Below are positions 49,081 through 58,393 of a stretch of DNA of 64,000 nucleotides, piece by piece. The stretch is from Cerasibacillus terrae. Lineage in GTDB: Bacteria > Bacillota > Bacilli > Bacillales > Amphibacillaceae. A program made the translations under genes and the position numbers. The stretch spans positions 558,001 to 622,000 of the forward strand of contig NZ_VDUW01000001.1 in NCBI RefSeq assembly GCF_008039555.1. The letters are read 5' to 3'. Each line of letters opens with the position of its first letter. The stretch's first letter is position 1. The notes beneath the pieces were generated by a model. The model searched no databases. It was not told the DNA's origin and worked only from the letters and a program-made list of their open reading frames with translations.

Positions 49081-50103
49081 TTAAGATGCTTTGATCAAAT
49101 CATATAAAAGAAGTTCAAATGCGATATTCTTATCCATCTTCCCCTGTTTCATTATTTCATCTGTATCTGCTAAGCGATTAATCATATATTTCAATTGTTT
49201 GATACTAAATTGTCTTTCTCTTTGTAAAGCAATTTTAATCACATATGGATGGGCTCCGATGTTTCTTTGAATCTGTGTTTGTGCATAACCCTTTTGTTTA
49301 AGTAATTTCACCCGAAAAATCATCCGAAATTGAAAAGCCAATAAACCGATAAGTGCGATTTGATCTTCATTTAATTTCATTAAATCTTTATAAATGGACA
49401 TCGCCTTATATAAATCCCCCGCGATAACTGTATCAACCAAACGTAATGAAGAGCTTTGTGGAGTATGTGCAATTAACTTTTCCACAATATCCCTTGTAAT
49501 ATTCCCACCTTCTCCGACATAAAGAGCAAGTTTTTTGAATTCACTTTGAAGCAACTGTAAATTCTTCATTAGTTCAGGGTCGAGCGCATCAATCGCCTCT
49601 TTATCAATCGTTACATGCAAGCTGTTTGCAATTGATTTCACCCATTTTTCTGTCTCATACTCTTTAATGGGATGACAAGCAGCAATGACTGCGTGTTTCT
49701 TAAATAATTTACTAATTGTCTTTCGGTTATCAATTTTTTCATATTCAGCAATAAAAACAAGAATGGAATAATCTGGCGGTGATTTTACATATCGTTCCAA
49801 CACCGACAAATCATGCTCAAAAGGAAGCTTTTTTGTTTTCGATTTAAAAAAGACCGGATTTGTTGCAAATATCAATTTTTGTTCTCCAAAGAATGGATAT
49901 GTTTCTGCATCAGCAATGACATCTTGAATAGAAGTCTCGCTTAAATCATATGTACTGATATTTTCAGTTTCTGTCATCACTTGTTTTTTAAATAAATCTT
50001 TTAAACTTTGAATAAAAAATGCTTCTTCCCCATATACTAAACTAACTCGAGGAATGTCTTTTTTATTTAGTTGACGACTTAAGTCTAAAAAAGTTGAAGC
50101 CAT
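49081..50103 (-). CDS. holA: DNA polymerase III delta subunit HolA
   Basis: HolA is the clamp-loader subunit that opens the beta clamp. The 340-residue protein has a degenerate AAA+ domain starting VSLVYGEEAFFIQ and ends in a helical collar domain with KMDKNIAFELLLYDL. It is equivalent to B. subtilis yqeN. It ends next to the terminator shared with rpsT. Upstream lies a gene-poor stretch with the long repeat copy and yqzM. Confidence 0.92.
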   Translation of the reverse strand: MASTFLDLSRQLNKKDIPRVSLVYGEEAFFIQSLKDLFKKQVMTETENISTYDLSETSIQDVIADAETYPFFGEQKLIFATNPVFFKSKTKKLPFEHDLSVLERYVKSPPDYSILVFIAEYEKIDNRKTISKLFKKHAVIAACHPIKEYETEKWVKSIANSLHVTIDKEAIDALDPELMKNLQLLQSEFKKLALYVGEGGNITRDIVEKLIAHTPQSSSLRLVDTVIAGDLYKAMSIYKDLMKLNEDQIALIGLLAFQFRMIFRVKLLKQKGYAQTQIQRNIGAHPYVIKIALQRERQFSIKQLKYMINRLADTDEIMKQGKMDKNIAFELLLYDLIKAS

Positions 50104-50396
50104 CGAATTTCACTCCATAATTGAACTTTAATATTATGGTACGCTGAAGTATTGCCATTAGCAAGAAATAAATGAGAGGGATTCATATAAATCCCTCCCC
50201 TATCTATTGTAAACGTTAAAACAACAGGCCTAGAAACTGTGTCCTAACGAGTGTAGTTATATCTTTACCTGACAGTAAAAAAATATTGATGACAACTCTT
50301 ACTAACATTGGACTTTATTTTCCAAATAAGACATTTTCGTGAAAAAGCTTCACCACAGTATAATTTCAGTGGATTTTTTTCTAAATTTCATCTATA
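50104..50396. other. Gene-free stretch upstream of holA
   Basis: This AT-rich stretch has no supported coding sequence. It presumably holds the holA promoter. Together with the repeat copy to its right it makes a 492-base gap before yqzM. Confidence 0.5.
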
Positions 50397-50576
50397 CTAT
50401 AAAGTGAAACTTCAAGCAGCGGGGTTTTCTTCATTGATTGTTAGCACTACAAGGGGATGACCTAGAGGCCCTTGAACAAATTAGGTCTTTACTGGCTGTT
50501 GATCCTCCAATTATAATTCTTGATTCTTTTGAATTCTTGAAAAGGAGATTTTACAGCTAGTTAATCTGCGATAAAA
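50397..50576. repeat. Intergenic repeat, long copy
   Basis: This 180-base stretch shares both ends with the copy at 7628-7731: CTATAAAGT...GGTTTTCTTCAT on the left and AGT-AA-CTGCGATAAAA on the right. Its interior (about 50434-50558) has no equivalent in the short copy. One frame is open for about 118 bases, but there is no ribosome site or recognisable protein. The GC-rich AGCAGCGGGG next to TTTTCTTCAT and TGATTGTTAG looks like a degenerate hairpin. Confidence 0.55.
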
Positions 50577-50595
50577 GTATACAGGAGGGGTAGCT

Positions 50596-50730
50596 ATGAA
50601 TGAATTTGAAAAAGATCCACAGTCAAAAAATTTAGACGTTGCTGATTCCATCAAAGGCTTTACTTTTTCACTATTGTACTTCTTGTTAATTTTTGGTATC
50701 GGAGTTTTTATTAGCGTACTGTACTCATAA
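50596..50730 (+). CDS. yqzM: YqzM-family small membrane protein
   Basis: This 44-residue protein starts MNEFEKDPQSKNLDVADSI and has a single hydrophobic segment (about 22-43). It matches the YqzM family, found between holA and comEC in Bacillaceae; the function is unknown. The ATG follows AGGAGGGG with five bases between. It is transcribed opposite to its neighbours and has its own terminator. Confidence 0.85.
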   Translation: MNEFEKDPQSKNLDVADSIKGFTFSLLYFLLIFGIGVFISVLYS

Positions 50731-50771
50731 GTTGTAAAGCTACATAGGAAACCATTCATATTAATGAATGA

Positions 50772-50798
50772 AGAGACTGATGTGACAGTCTCTTTTTT
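50772..50798 (+). terminator. Terminator of yqzM
   Basis: AGAGACTG and CAGTCTCT flank a six-base loop and are followed by TTTTTT on the plus strand. It touches the 3' end of convergent comEC. Confidence 0.8.
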
Positions 50799-50799
50799 A

Positions 50800-53085
50800 T
50801 TAGGGAATAAACTTTTGAAAATGACCTTTTTTATCAGAATCAGCTTGATAACGAAAAATAATTGCTCCATCTTTATCCGTCCGCAAAATTTGAAGTTGAT
50901 GCTTTTTTAAAACATCTAAAACCTCTGGAGCTGGATGTCCATAACGGTTCTTCCTCCCTGCTGAAATAAGAGCGTATGTAGGTTCTATTTGCTCAATAAA
51001 TATACTGTCTGTAGAAGTTTTACTCCCATGGTGCCCTACCCTTAAAATATCCACTTCGAATCCCTTATACTGTTGTATGATTGCCTTTTCTGTCTGTTTT
51101 CCAATATCGCCAGTAAATAACCATGACATATTACCAAACTCCGAATACAACACTAAAGAATTTTCATTATCGGAATCTGTCTTTCGTAATGGGGAAAGCA
51201 CTTTAAATGGATGACCTGAAATGGAAATAACTTCATTATGTCGTACATATCTAATTATCGTACCTTGTTCTTTCCAAAATTGCTCTTGTTTCACTGGAAC
51301 TTTATAAAATTCGCTTACTATGATTTCATCCACTTCGAATTCTTTGACAAGAAAATCAATACTTCCAATATGATCGATATCTTCATGAGACAAAAATACT
51401 GCATCGATTTTTTGAACCCCTTTCGAGTGAAGGGCTGGCTTAATAACTTGCTTGTACACCTGCTCTGTTGGTTGCATATCCTCAAAAGAAAATGTAGAAC
51501 CTACATCATAGAAAATCACGCCCTTTCTAAAAGGCAATTCCATTAAAAAAGAATCCCCTTGGCCAATATCCAGCATTGTCAGCGTTCCATAGGAAGATAG
51601 ATATGGCTGTATAAGTATGCACATGATGGAAACAGTTAAGGCTATACCAAAGGAAAAAGCTTCTTTTACTTTTTCTCGCTCCATATACAGCATCAAACCT
51701 ATTAATAGACCATAATAGATAAAAACAAACCAATTAGGCAGTGAACCATTGATCCACGGAAAGTACATGAATTCATCTAATTTATTTATCATTCTCAGGA
51801 CTATGGAATGACTCTGTAGAAATAAAGCTTCTACAAACTCTCGGAAAAATGGAATAGGGGCAAGTATAAGGAGGAGAAATAAGCAAGGTATAACGAAAAA
51901 TGAAAAATAAGGAACAATCAACACATTTAATAGAATCGAAAGTGGATGAAATTGCATAAAATACGCAAATTGGACTGGTAAGATAACCATTTGGGAGATA
52001 AAGCTAATTTTCAACAGGGTTAAAATAAAGGACGGATGTAAAAGAAGCCATCGCTTAGATATGATTAAACCAAATGATACAAGAAACGATAATTGGAAGC
52101 CTACATGATAAATAATATATTTATCCAATAATACAAACAGAATAAAAACAAGGCTAATAACATCTGTAATTCCCATTTTTATCTTCATTTTTAAGAATAT
52201 CATAACAAGTAATGCCATCACACTTGCTCTTAGTACAGATGGTTCTCCGCCAGCAATTAGCGCATAAATTGGTAAGAATAACATAATCAATAATTGTGCT
52301 TTTTCTTTTGTTACAATTCCTGTCTTTACAAGCAAAAAATATAAAATTGTTATGATTAAACCTACATGTAAACCAGAGATTGCTAATAAATGGGATAAAT
52401 TCCAGCGCCTAAATAACTCGATATTCTCCTCTGAAATCAAAGAGTCATCTCCGAAAATCAATCCATTCATCCATGCATATGTTATATGTTCATATGTTTC
52501 TATAAGTGTTCTTTGCATATTCTCTCTTAATGAATCTATTTTACTAAGAGAGGAACTACCTGAACATATACAGTCATCTAATGATGCTATCGTCATTTCC
52601 GCTGTTATATTCTGTTTTGCTAAATACAATGCATAATCAAATTGCCCTGGATTTGTACTTCGTTCAGGTGATTGCATCTTTCCTTTCACACGGCATGTTG
52701 CACCTCTTTGGAGAGATATATTTGTTAGTGATTCATGATTGTTTTCAAGGAAATATTGAACAAGAATTGTTTCCTTTGTTTGAAAATCAAGGAGAAGTAG
52801 CTCTATTTTTTTTGGTGTTTTTTTAATAGAACTGACCACTTTTCCGGTCCGTTCCACTTGTTGTGAGGGATAATCCATAACAGAAAAAGTGACTGAGGGA
52901 ATATAATTAAAAAAGAAGAAGAAAAAGATTAAGGATGCGAATAATACTTCTATACTTAATCTTTTTCCTACATACATCCATAAAATCCATCCAATAAAGC
53001 CAAATAATATCAAGCATGTGCTAAAATAAATAGTCAAAAAAGCCACTACAACAGATATTGCCGGAATATGCCAATAACCTTTCAT
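50800..53085 (-). CDS. comEC: Competence protein ComEC, DNA channel
   Basis: ComEC forms the membrane channel that brings single-stranded DNA into the cell. The protein of about 761 residues has an N-terminal membrane part and an OB-like extracellular loop. The Competence domain shows LLAISGLHVGLI. A C-terminal metallo-beta-lactamase domain carries SHEDIDHIGS, VGHHGSKTST and a final YGHPAPEV. ATG 53085 follows AGGTG by about nine bases; GTG 53097 and ATG 53094 are also in frame. The gene is intact, suggesting a working uptake system. Confidence 0.93.
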   Translation of the reverse strand: MKGYWHIPAISVVVAFLTIYFSTCLILFGFIGWILWMYVGKRLSIEVLFASLIFFFFFFNYIPSVTFSVMDYPSQQVERTGKVVSSIKKTPKKIELLLLDFQTKETILVQYFLENNHESLTNISLQRGATCRVKGKMQSPERSTNPGQFDYALYLAKQNITAEMTIASLDDCICSGSSSLSKIDSLRENMQRTLIETYEHITYAWMNGLIFGDDSLISEENIELFRRWNLSHLLAISGLHVGLIITILYFLLVKTGIVTKEKAQLLIMLFLPIYALIAGGEPSVLRASVMALLVMIFLKMKIKMGITDVISLVFILFVLLDKYIIYHVGFQLSFLVSFGLIISKRWLLLHPSFILTLLKISFISQMVILPVQFAYFMQFHPLSILLNVLIVPYFSFFVIPCLFLLLILAPIPFFREFVEALFLQSHSIVLRMINKLDEFMYFPWINGSLPNWFVFIYYGLLIGLMLYMEREKVKEAFSFGIALTVSIMCILIQPYLSSYGTLTMLDIGQGDSFLMELPFRKGVIFYDVGSTFSFEDMQPTEQVYKQVIKPALHSKGVQKIDAVFLSHEDIDHIGSIDFLVKEFEVDEIIVSEFYKVPVKQEQFWKEQGTIIRYVRHNEVISISGHPFKVLSPLRKTDSDNENSLVLYSEFGNMSWLFTGDIGKQTEKAIIQQYKGFEVDILRVGHHGSKTSTDSIFIEQIEPTYALISAGRKNRYGHPAPEVLDVLKKHQLQILRTDKDGAIIFRYQADSDKKGHFQKFIP

Positions 53086-53097
53086 GACACACATCAC

Positions 53098-53670
53098 CTA
53101 TTCATTCATATCACCTTTAAATATTTGTTTAGCTTCCTCCTTCAAATGAGCTAACTCATCATTTGAAACATGTGATCCTACTGTTTTAAGAAGCTTAGAT
53201 ACATATTCTTGTTTCACTTTATAATTTGGATCAATATTGAATTCCTCTAATGGAACTTTATCCACTTTAACTCCTGCTTCTTGAAAAAGCTGAATCGCAT
53301 ATTCATTATTCCGGTAGTCAGTTGCATAATACACTGTTTTAATACCAGCTTGAATAATTTGTTTGGTACATTGTAGACATGGAAAGTGGGTCACATAAAT
53401 ATGGGCGCCTTCCGTTCTGACTCCAAATTTTGCACATTGTAATAATGCATTTGCTTCTGCATGGATTGTCCGGACACAATGCCCATCAACAATATAACAA
53501 CCTTCATCAATACAATGAACACTTCCAGAGACACTCCCATTGTATCCTCCTGCAATAATCCGTTTATCACGAACAATGGTCGCACCAACCATTAATCTTG
53601 TACATGTGCTCCGTAAAGATAATAAATGGCTTTGGGCCATAAAATATTGATTCCAAGGTATTCTTGCCAT
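53098..53670 (-). CDS. comEB: ComEB, dCMP deaminase family
   Basis: The 190-residue protein is a zinc-dependent deoxycytidylate deaminase-type enzyme with HAEANALL (about 70-77) and PCLQC (about 96-100), plus extra ligands GGYNG and CIDEGC in the N-terminal half. It lies in the com operon between comEA and comEC and abuts comEC. In B. subtilis it is not required for transformation; its role in the operon is unclear. Confidence 0.94.
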   Translation of the reverse strand: MARIPWNQYFMAQSHLLSLRSTCTRLMVGATIVRDKRIIAGGYNGSVSGSVHCIDEGCYIVDGHCVRTIHAEANALLQCAKFGVRTEGAHIYVTHFPCLQCTKQIIQAGIKTVYYATDYRNNEYAIQLFQEAGVKVDKVPLEEFNIDPNYKVKQEYVSKLLKTVGSHVSNDELAHLKEEAKQIFKGDMNE

Positions 53671-53707
53671 TTTAATCTCTCCCTTTTTGCTATATTTCTT
53701 TGAATGT

Positions 53708-54307
53708 TCAAGGAACCTGAATATCTTCCTTTAAGTTTTCTAGTGTCTTTTCCCCTATCCCTGGAACTTCTAATAAATCCTCTACTGATTGAAAAAGGCC
53801 ATTTTCTTCTCGGTAATCAATAATTGCTTGTGCCTTTGACGGACCGATTCCATTTAACGATTCAATTTCATCTGCTGTTGCAGAATTGATTCGTATTTTG
53901 GATTGATTGGAATCAGAATCAGAAAGGTTTACTTGGCTTTGCTCTACTTCTCCCTGAGCCGGAACATAGATCACCATTTCATCTTGTATTTTTTGGGCAA
54001 GGTTGATTGCTGTCTGTTCAGCCTTTTCATTAAATCCACCTGCAAGATCGATGGCTTCATGGACTCGAGCATCATGGGCCATCTCATATATTCCTGGTTT
54101 TACGACATTCCCTTTAATATCAACAATAATCTTCTCTAGGCTCTTTGATTGCTCATTTTTTTCCTCTGTCTGATTACTAGCTTCAGGAAATGAATTCGGG
54201 GTAAGATTCGCTTCATCTTTTGGATTATCTTTCATAAAGAAAAAGTAAAATAGAAAAAAAGAACCGATTGCTATTACAGCTCCATATTTTTTAAATCGAT
54301 GAAACAA
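53708..54307 (-). CDS. comEA: ComEA, DNA receptor for competence
   Basis: ComEA binds double-stranded DNA at the membrane surface. The 199-residue protein has an N-terminal anchor (about 10-25) and a polar linker. A SLBB-like domain (about 62-120) contains DIKGNVVKPGIYEM. The C-terminal helix-hairpin-helix pair has INSATADEIESLNGIGPSKA and VEDLLEVPGIGEKTLENL. The start is TTG at 54307, about eleven bases after AAGGA. A comER gene does not flank it, in contrast to B. subtilis. Confidence 0.92.
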   Translation of the reverse strand: MFHRFKKYGAVIAIGSFFLFYFFFMKDNPKDEANLTPNSFPEASNQTEEKNEQSKSLEKIIVDIKGNVVKPGIYEMAHDARVHEAIDLAGGFNEKAEQTAINLAQKIQDEMVIYVPAQGEVEQSQVNLSDSDSNQSKIRINSATADEIESLNGIGPSKAQAIIDYREENGLFQSVEDLLEVPGIGEKTLENLKEDIQVP

Positions 54308-54360
54308 AGGGGATCACATCCTTTTAAAGTGAAAGTAGAATATACGAAGAAATTGATACT

Positions 54361-54389
54361 ATTATATCGTGTACAATCCAGATACACAA
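54361..54389 (-). promoter_or_regulatory. Possible sigma-A promoter of the comEA operon
   Basis: TTGTGT (54384-54389), a 17-base spacer and a perfect TATAAT (54361-54366) lie about 50 bases upstream of the comEA start. No clear ComK box was found. Confidence 0.5.
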
Positions 54390-54404
54390 ATATGCATTTA
54401 CTAG

Positions 54405-54440
54405 AAAAAGATCGGAATTATGAGTAATTCCGATCTTTTT
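54405..54440 (-). terminator. Terminator of the yqeG-to-rsfS transcript
   Basis: AAAAAGATCGGAATTA and its complement form a perfect 16-base stem with a four-base loop and T run, downstream of rsfS and upstream of the comEA promoter. Confidence 0.85.
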
Positions 54441-54552
54441 CATACAAATATTAAAAAACTCCTTTATTCAATTAGCGAAAATCCACTTTTGGATAAAAAT
54501 ATTTATGAATAACTTTATTTCTTAAATTTAGTAAACATGGCATCTAATTGGT

Positions 54553-54909
54553 TTACTCTTCACTTCCAATTTGTAATGACACATACGGGGCATCTCCCCA
54601 TAATCTTTCTAAATTATAATAATCCCGTTCATCTTTATGAAAAACATGACAAACAATGTCCCCTAAATCGACTAATACCCATCTTGCATGATCCATACCT
54701 TCTATACGGTTTACTTCTAAATCATGTTCTTCTAATGTGCTCTGGATCCCTTTTGCAATTGCTTGGACTTGTCTTTCATTACTTCCTTCACAAATAACGA
54801 AATAATCCGCAATTAAAGATATACCCTCCATATTCAAAGCAACGATATTTTCCGCGCGTTTATCATCACATGCCTCTGTAACAAGATTTAGTATTTCCTT
54901 TGTTTCCAT
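54553..54909 (-). CDS. rsfS: Ribosomal silencing factor RsfS
   Basis: RsfS binds ribosomal protein L14 and blocks subunit joining, saving energy in starvation. The 118-residue protein has DDKRAENIVALNM, ADYFVICEGSNERQVQAIA, ARWVLVDLGDIVCHVF and YYNLERLW, the full family pattern. ATG 54909 is taken as start; GGAGG lies eleven bases upstream. It directly follows yqeK. A yqeM methyltransferase gene, normally next to it, is missing. Confidence 0.94.
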   Translation of the reverse strand: METKEILNLVTEACDDKRAENIVALNMEGISLIADYFVICEGSNERQVQAIAKGIQSTLEEHDLEVNRIEGMDHARWVLVDLGDIVCHVFHKDERDYYNLERLWGDAPYVSLQIGSEE

Positions 54910-54910
54910 A

Positions 54911-55486
54911 CTATGAATTACCTCCACTTATTTTTTTCGTTAAATCATTATATGCATGAAAAGTGTCTGGATATATAGGTTGATTTTTTTCCATTAAATA
55001 ATGAATGGTATTTCGAGAAATCATCCAAGCTGTTTTAACTAAATCTTTATTAGCCATTTCCCTTACTTCATCCAACCCCGGAAAACTTCTGCCGGGTTCG
55101 ATATAATCTGCAACATATAAAATAAGTTCTAATGGTGACATGTCCTTCTTACCAGTTGTATGACAATGAATAGCAGCTTGAATAGCTGGATCTTTAATCC
55201 CTTGTTCCCGCTCTATTAAAATTGCTCCAACTGGACCATGCCATAATTGATGATGATAAAAAAGAAGGTCCTTTGGTAAATGAGTATGGGTAATCCATCT
55301 TTTTAATTCATCTTTTGAACGAAATTTTGCATAATCATGAAATATAGCAGCCATCTCTGTTTGCTCTTTAGCAACCCCATATCTTCCTGCTAATTGAATC
55401 GCAGTATTTGTTACTCGAATTGAGTGATCATAACGTTTTTTCGGTAAATGTGCTTCCAATACTTCCAATGCATCATTTCTATTCAT
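54911..55486 (-). CDS. yqeK: YqeK, diadenosine tetraphosphate hydrolase (HD domain)
   Basis: YqeK-type HD-domain enzymes hydrolyse Ap4A symmetrically to ADP. The 191-residue protein has YDHSIRV (His ligand, about 19-25) and FHDYAK (HD, about 49-54). [11 protein letters not shown] and [25 protein letters not shown] follow. The start overlaps the nadD stop by eight bases, indicating coupled translation. Confidence 0.92.
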   Translation of the reverse strand: MNRNDALEVLEAHLPKKRYDHSIRVTNTAIQLAGRYGVAKEQTEMAAIFHDYAKFRSKDELKRWITHTHLPKDLLFYHHQLWHGPVGAILIEREQGIKDPAIQAAIHCHTTGKKDMSPLELILYVADYIEPGRSFPGLDEVREMANKDLVKTAWMISRNTIHYLMEKNQPIYPDTFHAYNDLTKKISGGNS

Positions 55487-56042
55487 ATAAAGCCCCCTCC
55501 TCTATATAAGCTTGGACCTGTCGATTCACAAAATATTTAATTGACTTATTCTGTGCTATACGCTTTCGAAGCATAGATGAAGATATTTCAATGAATGGTA
55601 CATCAACCATTACAATTGGATAGGGAGTATCCAAGGTAAATCCAGGACGATTCACACCTACGAATGTAACTAATTGACATAATTCATCAATTTTATACCA
55701 TTTAGGCAAATATTCAACCATATCTGCTCCGATGATAAAGAAAAATTCCATATCCGGATTCATCTTAATCAACTGTATAATCGTATCATATGTATAGGAT
55801 TTTCCTTTCCGTTCTATTTCAATTGTATTTAAAAGAAATAAAGGTTCATCTGAAATGGCCTTTTCCACCATTGTTAAGCGATCAATCGCACTAGCACTTG
55901 CCGATTGTTTATGCGGGGGCTCCGAAGATGGAATAAACCATATTTCATCTAAATTAAGACTTTGCCTAACTTCCTGAGCAATGATTAAATGGCCGATATG
56001 TGGTGGATCAAATGTCCCCCCTAAAATCCCTATGCGTTTCAT
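55479..56042 (-). CDS. nadD: Nicotinate-nucleotide adenylyltransferase NadD
   Basis: NadD makes deamido-NAD from nicotinate mononucleotide and ATP. The 187-residue protein starts with [16 protein letters not shown], the nucleotidyltransferase motif, and ends with the second signature [10 protein letters not shown]. It forms a nadD-yqeK-rsfS group with overlapping genes. Confidence 0.96.
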   Translation of the reverse strand: MKRIGILGGTFDPPHIGHLIIAQEVRQSLNLDEIWFIPSSEPPHKQSASASAIDRLTMVEKAISDEPLFLLNTIEIERKGKSYTYDTIIQLIKMNPDMEFFFIIGADMVEYLPKWYKIDELCQLVTFVGVNRPGFTLDTPYPIVMVDVPFIEISSSMLRKRIAQNKSIKYFVNRQVQAYIEEGALYE

Positions 56043-56110
56043 CTACTTCTTCCTTTACAACTAAAATTTAAAAACCTTTTTATAATAAACGTATGTTTAT
56101 TTTATCTCCA

Positions 56111-56401
56111 TTATGGAAGTTCTATTTTCTTATTATCAACTGATTCTTTATATAAAATGATATTATTTCCTATTATTTGAACAATTTCCGCCCCTGTTCC
56201 CTCTGCTAATTGCTTAGCAACGTCATCTTTTTCTTCGAAGCAATTTTGTAAAATACTTACCTTTAACAATTCACGCTTTTCTAGTGCATCGTTTATTTGT
56301 TCAATAATATTGTCATTAACACCCATTTTTCCAACCTGAAAAATTGGCTTAATATGATGTGCTTTTGATCGTAAAAAACGTTTTTGTTTACCTGTTAACA
56401 T
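56111..56401 (-). CDS. yhbY: YhbY-type RNA-binding protein (CRM domain)
   Basis: This 96-residue protein is a single CRS1/YhbY domain that binds pre-50S RNA. It has the hallmark LTGKQKRFLRSKAHHIKPI and the GKMGVNDNII loop (GxxG type). It is equivalent to B. subtilis yqeI. It follows aroE by one base, so coupling is likely. Confidence 0.94.
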   Translation of the reverse strand: MLTGKQKRFLRSKAHHIKPIFQVGKMGVNDNIIEQINDALEKRELLKVSILQNCFEEKDDVAKQLAEGTGAEIVQIIGNNIILYKESVDNKKIELP

Positions 56402-56402
56402 A

Positions 56403-57248
56403 TTATCTTCCTTCCAATAATTGTTTTAGTTGTTCATCCATTTTACCGATAGAAACCGCCTGATTTGTCCAAATTTCAAATGCCCTCTGTGCTTGAAAGA
56501 GAAGCATTAAGTGACCTTGAAGAATCTTTGCACCTCTTTGTTTCGCATTTTTTAAAAAGTTGGTTGAAATTGGTTGATATACAATATCACAAATAATATT
56601 TGGTTGTTCTAAATTTTGAAGCGATATAATTGACTTATGTTGTTTCGGTTTCATCCCAACATCGGTTGTTTGGATAATAATGTCATATTGATTAAGCCTT
56701 TTCTCACTTTCTTCTAAAGAATAAATATCTGTTTTGACTTTTGTTTGGTCCTGTTTTGCAATTTTAAGAGCATTTGTTCTTGTACGGTTAGCAATATCAA
56801 TTCGTTCCACATCTTTCATTTGTAAAGCTGCATAAATTCCTCTTGCCGCTCCTCCCGCACCAATGAGCAATACTTGTATATTTGTTTTTTCAATTACTTC
56901 TGGATACCTATATTCTAGAGCACGAACAAAGCCAAACCCATCTGTATTATATCCTATCCAGTTTCCATCACGATAAATCACTGTGTTTACGGCACCTATA
57001 TGTTCTGCACTAGTATCTATTTTATCCAAATAGGGCATGATTTTTTGTTTGTATGGGACAGTGACATTAAACCCTGTATAGTGCTGCTCTTTTAATTCAA
57101 TAAGTATATCTCCTAATGATTTTTCAGGATGTACTTCTATTAAATCATATCGCCCCTGTAGATGAGCATTTTTAAGAAAAGATTGGTGAATCCAAGGTGA
57201 TAATGAATGTTCTACAGGATAACCAATTAAACCCAATTGATAAAACAT
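56403..57248 (-). CDS. aroE: Shikimate dehydrogenase AroE
   Basis: AroE reduces 3-dehydroshikimate to shikimate with NADPH in aromatic amino acid synthesis. The 281-residue protein has GYPVEHSLSPWIHQ (substrate site, about 9-22), NVTVPYKQKIM with the catalytic Lys (about 67), GAVNTV, the NADP loop GAGGAARGIY, and ANRT. It lies between yqeH and yhbY as in B. subtilis. Confidence 0.96.
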   Translation of the reverse strand: MFYQLGLIGYPVEHSLSPWIHQSFLKNAHLQGRYDLIEVHPEKSLGDILIELKEQHYTGFNVTVPYKQKIMPYLDKIDTSAEHIGAVNTVIYRDGNWIGYNTDGFGFVRALEYRYPEVIEKTNIQVLLIGAGGAARGIYAALQMKDVERIDIANRTRTNALKIAKQDQTKVKTDIYSLEESEKRLNQYDIIIQTTDVGMKPKQHKSIISLQNLEQPNIICDIVYQPISTNFLKNAKQRGAKILQGHLMLLFQAQRAFEIWTNQAVSIGKMDEQLKQLLEGR

Positions 57249-57268
57249 ATTTCTTCACCTTTCCTTTA

Positions 57269-58393
57269 TTAAATGAGAGATTTCCGTAAGCTTACTGCAA
57301 TACCTTGAGGAGCGTGTACTTCTACTGTTACATCTTTTCCTGATGTACTTATCCAACCTAATCCGGGAATAACGATATCTGTTGGTCTTTCGGCAGAAAT
57401 TCGAAAAGTATTTTTAACGAGCTTCGGAAGTATTTCTAAGCTTTCTTCGTTTGGAGGTGCGAGCATTTCCCCCACATGGTTATCATACAACTGATCTGCA
57501 TTTTCCAGTTTTGTACGATGGATTATTAAATGATTTGAAAAATAACAAACAAATGATTGTTTTTCACCTTTAATAAAGTCAAATCTTGCTAAACCACCAA
57601 AAAACAATGTCTGCTTAGCATTCAGTTGATAAACTGCTGGCTTGATTTCTTTCGTTGGGTGGATGATTTTTAAATCTTTCTTAGACACATAATGAGAGAT
57701 TTGTTGTCTATTTATAATCCCAGGAGTATCAACCATTGCTGATGAATCATCTAATGGAATTTCAATAAAACCTAAAGTTGTCCCTGGAAAATAAGAAGTA
57801 GTAATAACATTATCGATTCCAGTTGACTGTTTAATGAGCCGGTTAATAAAAGTAGACTTCCCAACATTTGTTGCACCAACAATATAAACATCTTTACCTT
57901 TTCGCAAGGTCTCTATTTTATCAACTAATTCTTCCATTCCATGACCTCTTGTAGAAGATATTAAAGAAACATCTTTTACAGATAAACCTACCTCTTTAGC
58001 AGAAGAGCGTAGCCATTGTAGTAAGCGATTCTTATTTGTAGATTTCGGTAATAAGTCTATTTTGTTTCCTACAAGAATGATTGGGTTGTTTCCAACGATT
58101 CTAGGTAAACTAGAAAACAGACTGCCACTCACATCAAAGATGTCAACAATATGTACGATTAACCCCTCTTTTTCTTGTATGCTTGTTAACATTTTTAAGA
58201 AATCATCATCTGTTATTTCTACGTCTTGTATTTCATTATAATGTTTTAAACGAAAACAACGCTTGCATAGGATATCTTCTTTTGCAAGCGTAGATTTTGG
58301 AGTATAGCCTTGTTTTTGCGGATCTTCTGTTTGAATTTCAACTCCACATCCCTGGCAAGCCAACTGATCATTTTCAGATGCTATTCCTCCCAT
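57269..58393 (-). CDS. yqeH: Ribosome assembly GTPase YqeH
   Basis: YqeH is a circularly permuted GTPase needed for 30S subunit assembly. The 374-residue protein begins with a four-Cys zinc finger (CQGCG and CKRC, about 14-46). The permuted G motifs come next: VGNKIDLLPK (G4) before GATNVGKSTFINRL (G1) and DTPGI (G3). A C-terminal beta-rich domain would bind RNA. The start overlaps the yqeG end by 13 bases and has AAAGGA eight bases upstream. Confidence 0.96.
   Translation of the reverse strand: MGGIASENDQLACQGCGVEIQTEDPQKQGYTPKSTLAKEDILCKRCFRLKHYNEIQDVEITDDDFLKMLTSIQEKEGLIVHIVDIFDVSGSLFSSLPRIVGNNPIILVGNKIDLLPKSTNKNRLLQWLRSSAKEVGLSVKDVSLISSTRGHGMEELVDKIETLRKGKDVYIVGATNVGKSTFINRLIKQSTGIDNVITTSYFPGTTLGFIEIPLDDSSAMVDTPGIINRQQISHYVSKKDLKIIHPTKEIKPAVYQLNAKQTLFFGGLARFDFIKGEKQSFVCYFSNHLIIHRTKLENADQLYDNHVGEMLAPPNEESLEILPKLVKNTFRISAERPTDIVIPGLGWISTSGKDVTVEVHAPQGIAVSLRKSLI

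Noticed and set aside
50434..50558. Possible small peptide inside the long repeat copy
   Set aside because: There is no start codon with a ribosome site, no homology I recognise, and the short repeat copy lacks this part.
50511..50870. A 119-residue minus-strand frame
   Set aside because: It runs antisense to yqzM and over the terminator, has no family features, and its protein looks like a shadow.
54361..54440. ComK box before comEA
   Set aside because: I looked for paired A4-N5-T4 motifs and found none at suitable spacing; only a sigma-A-like promoter is seen.
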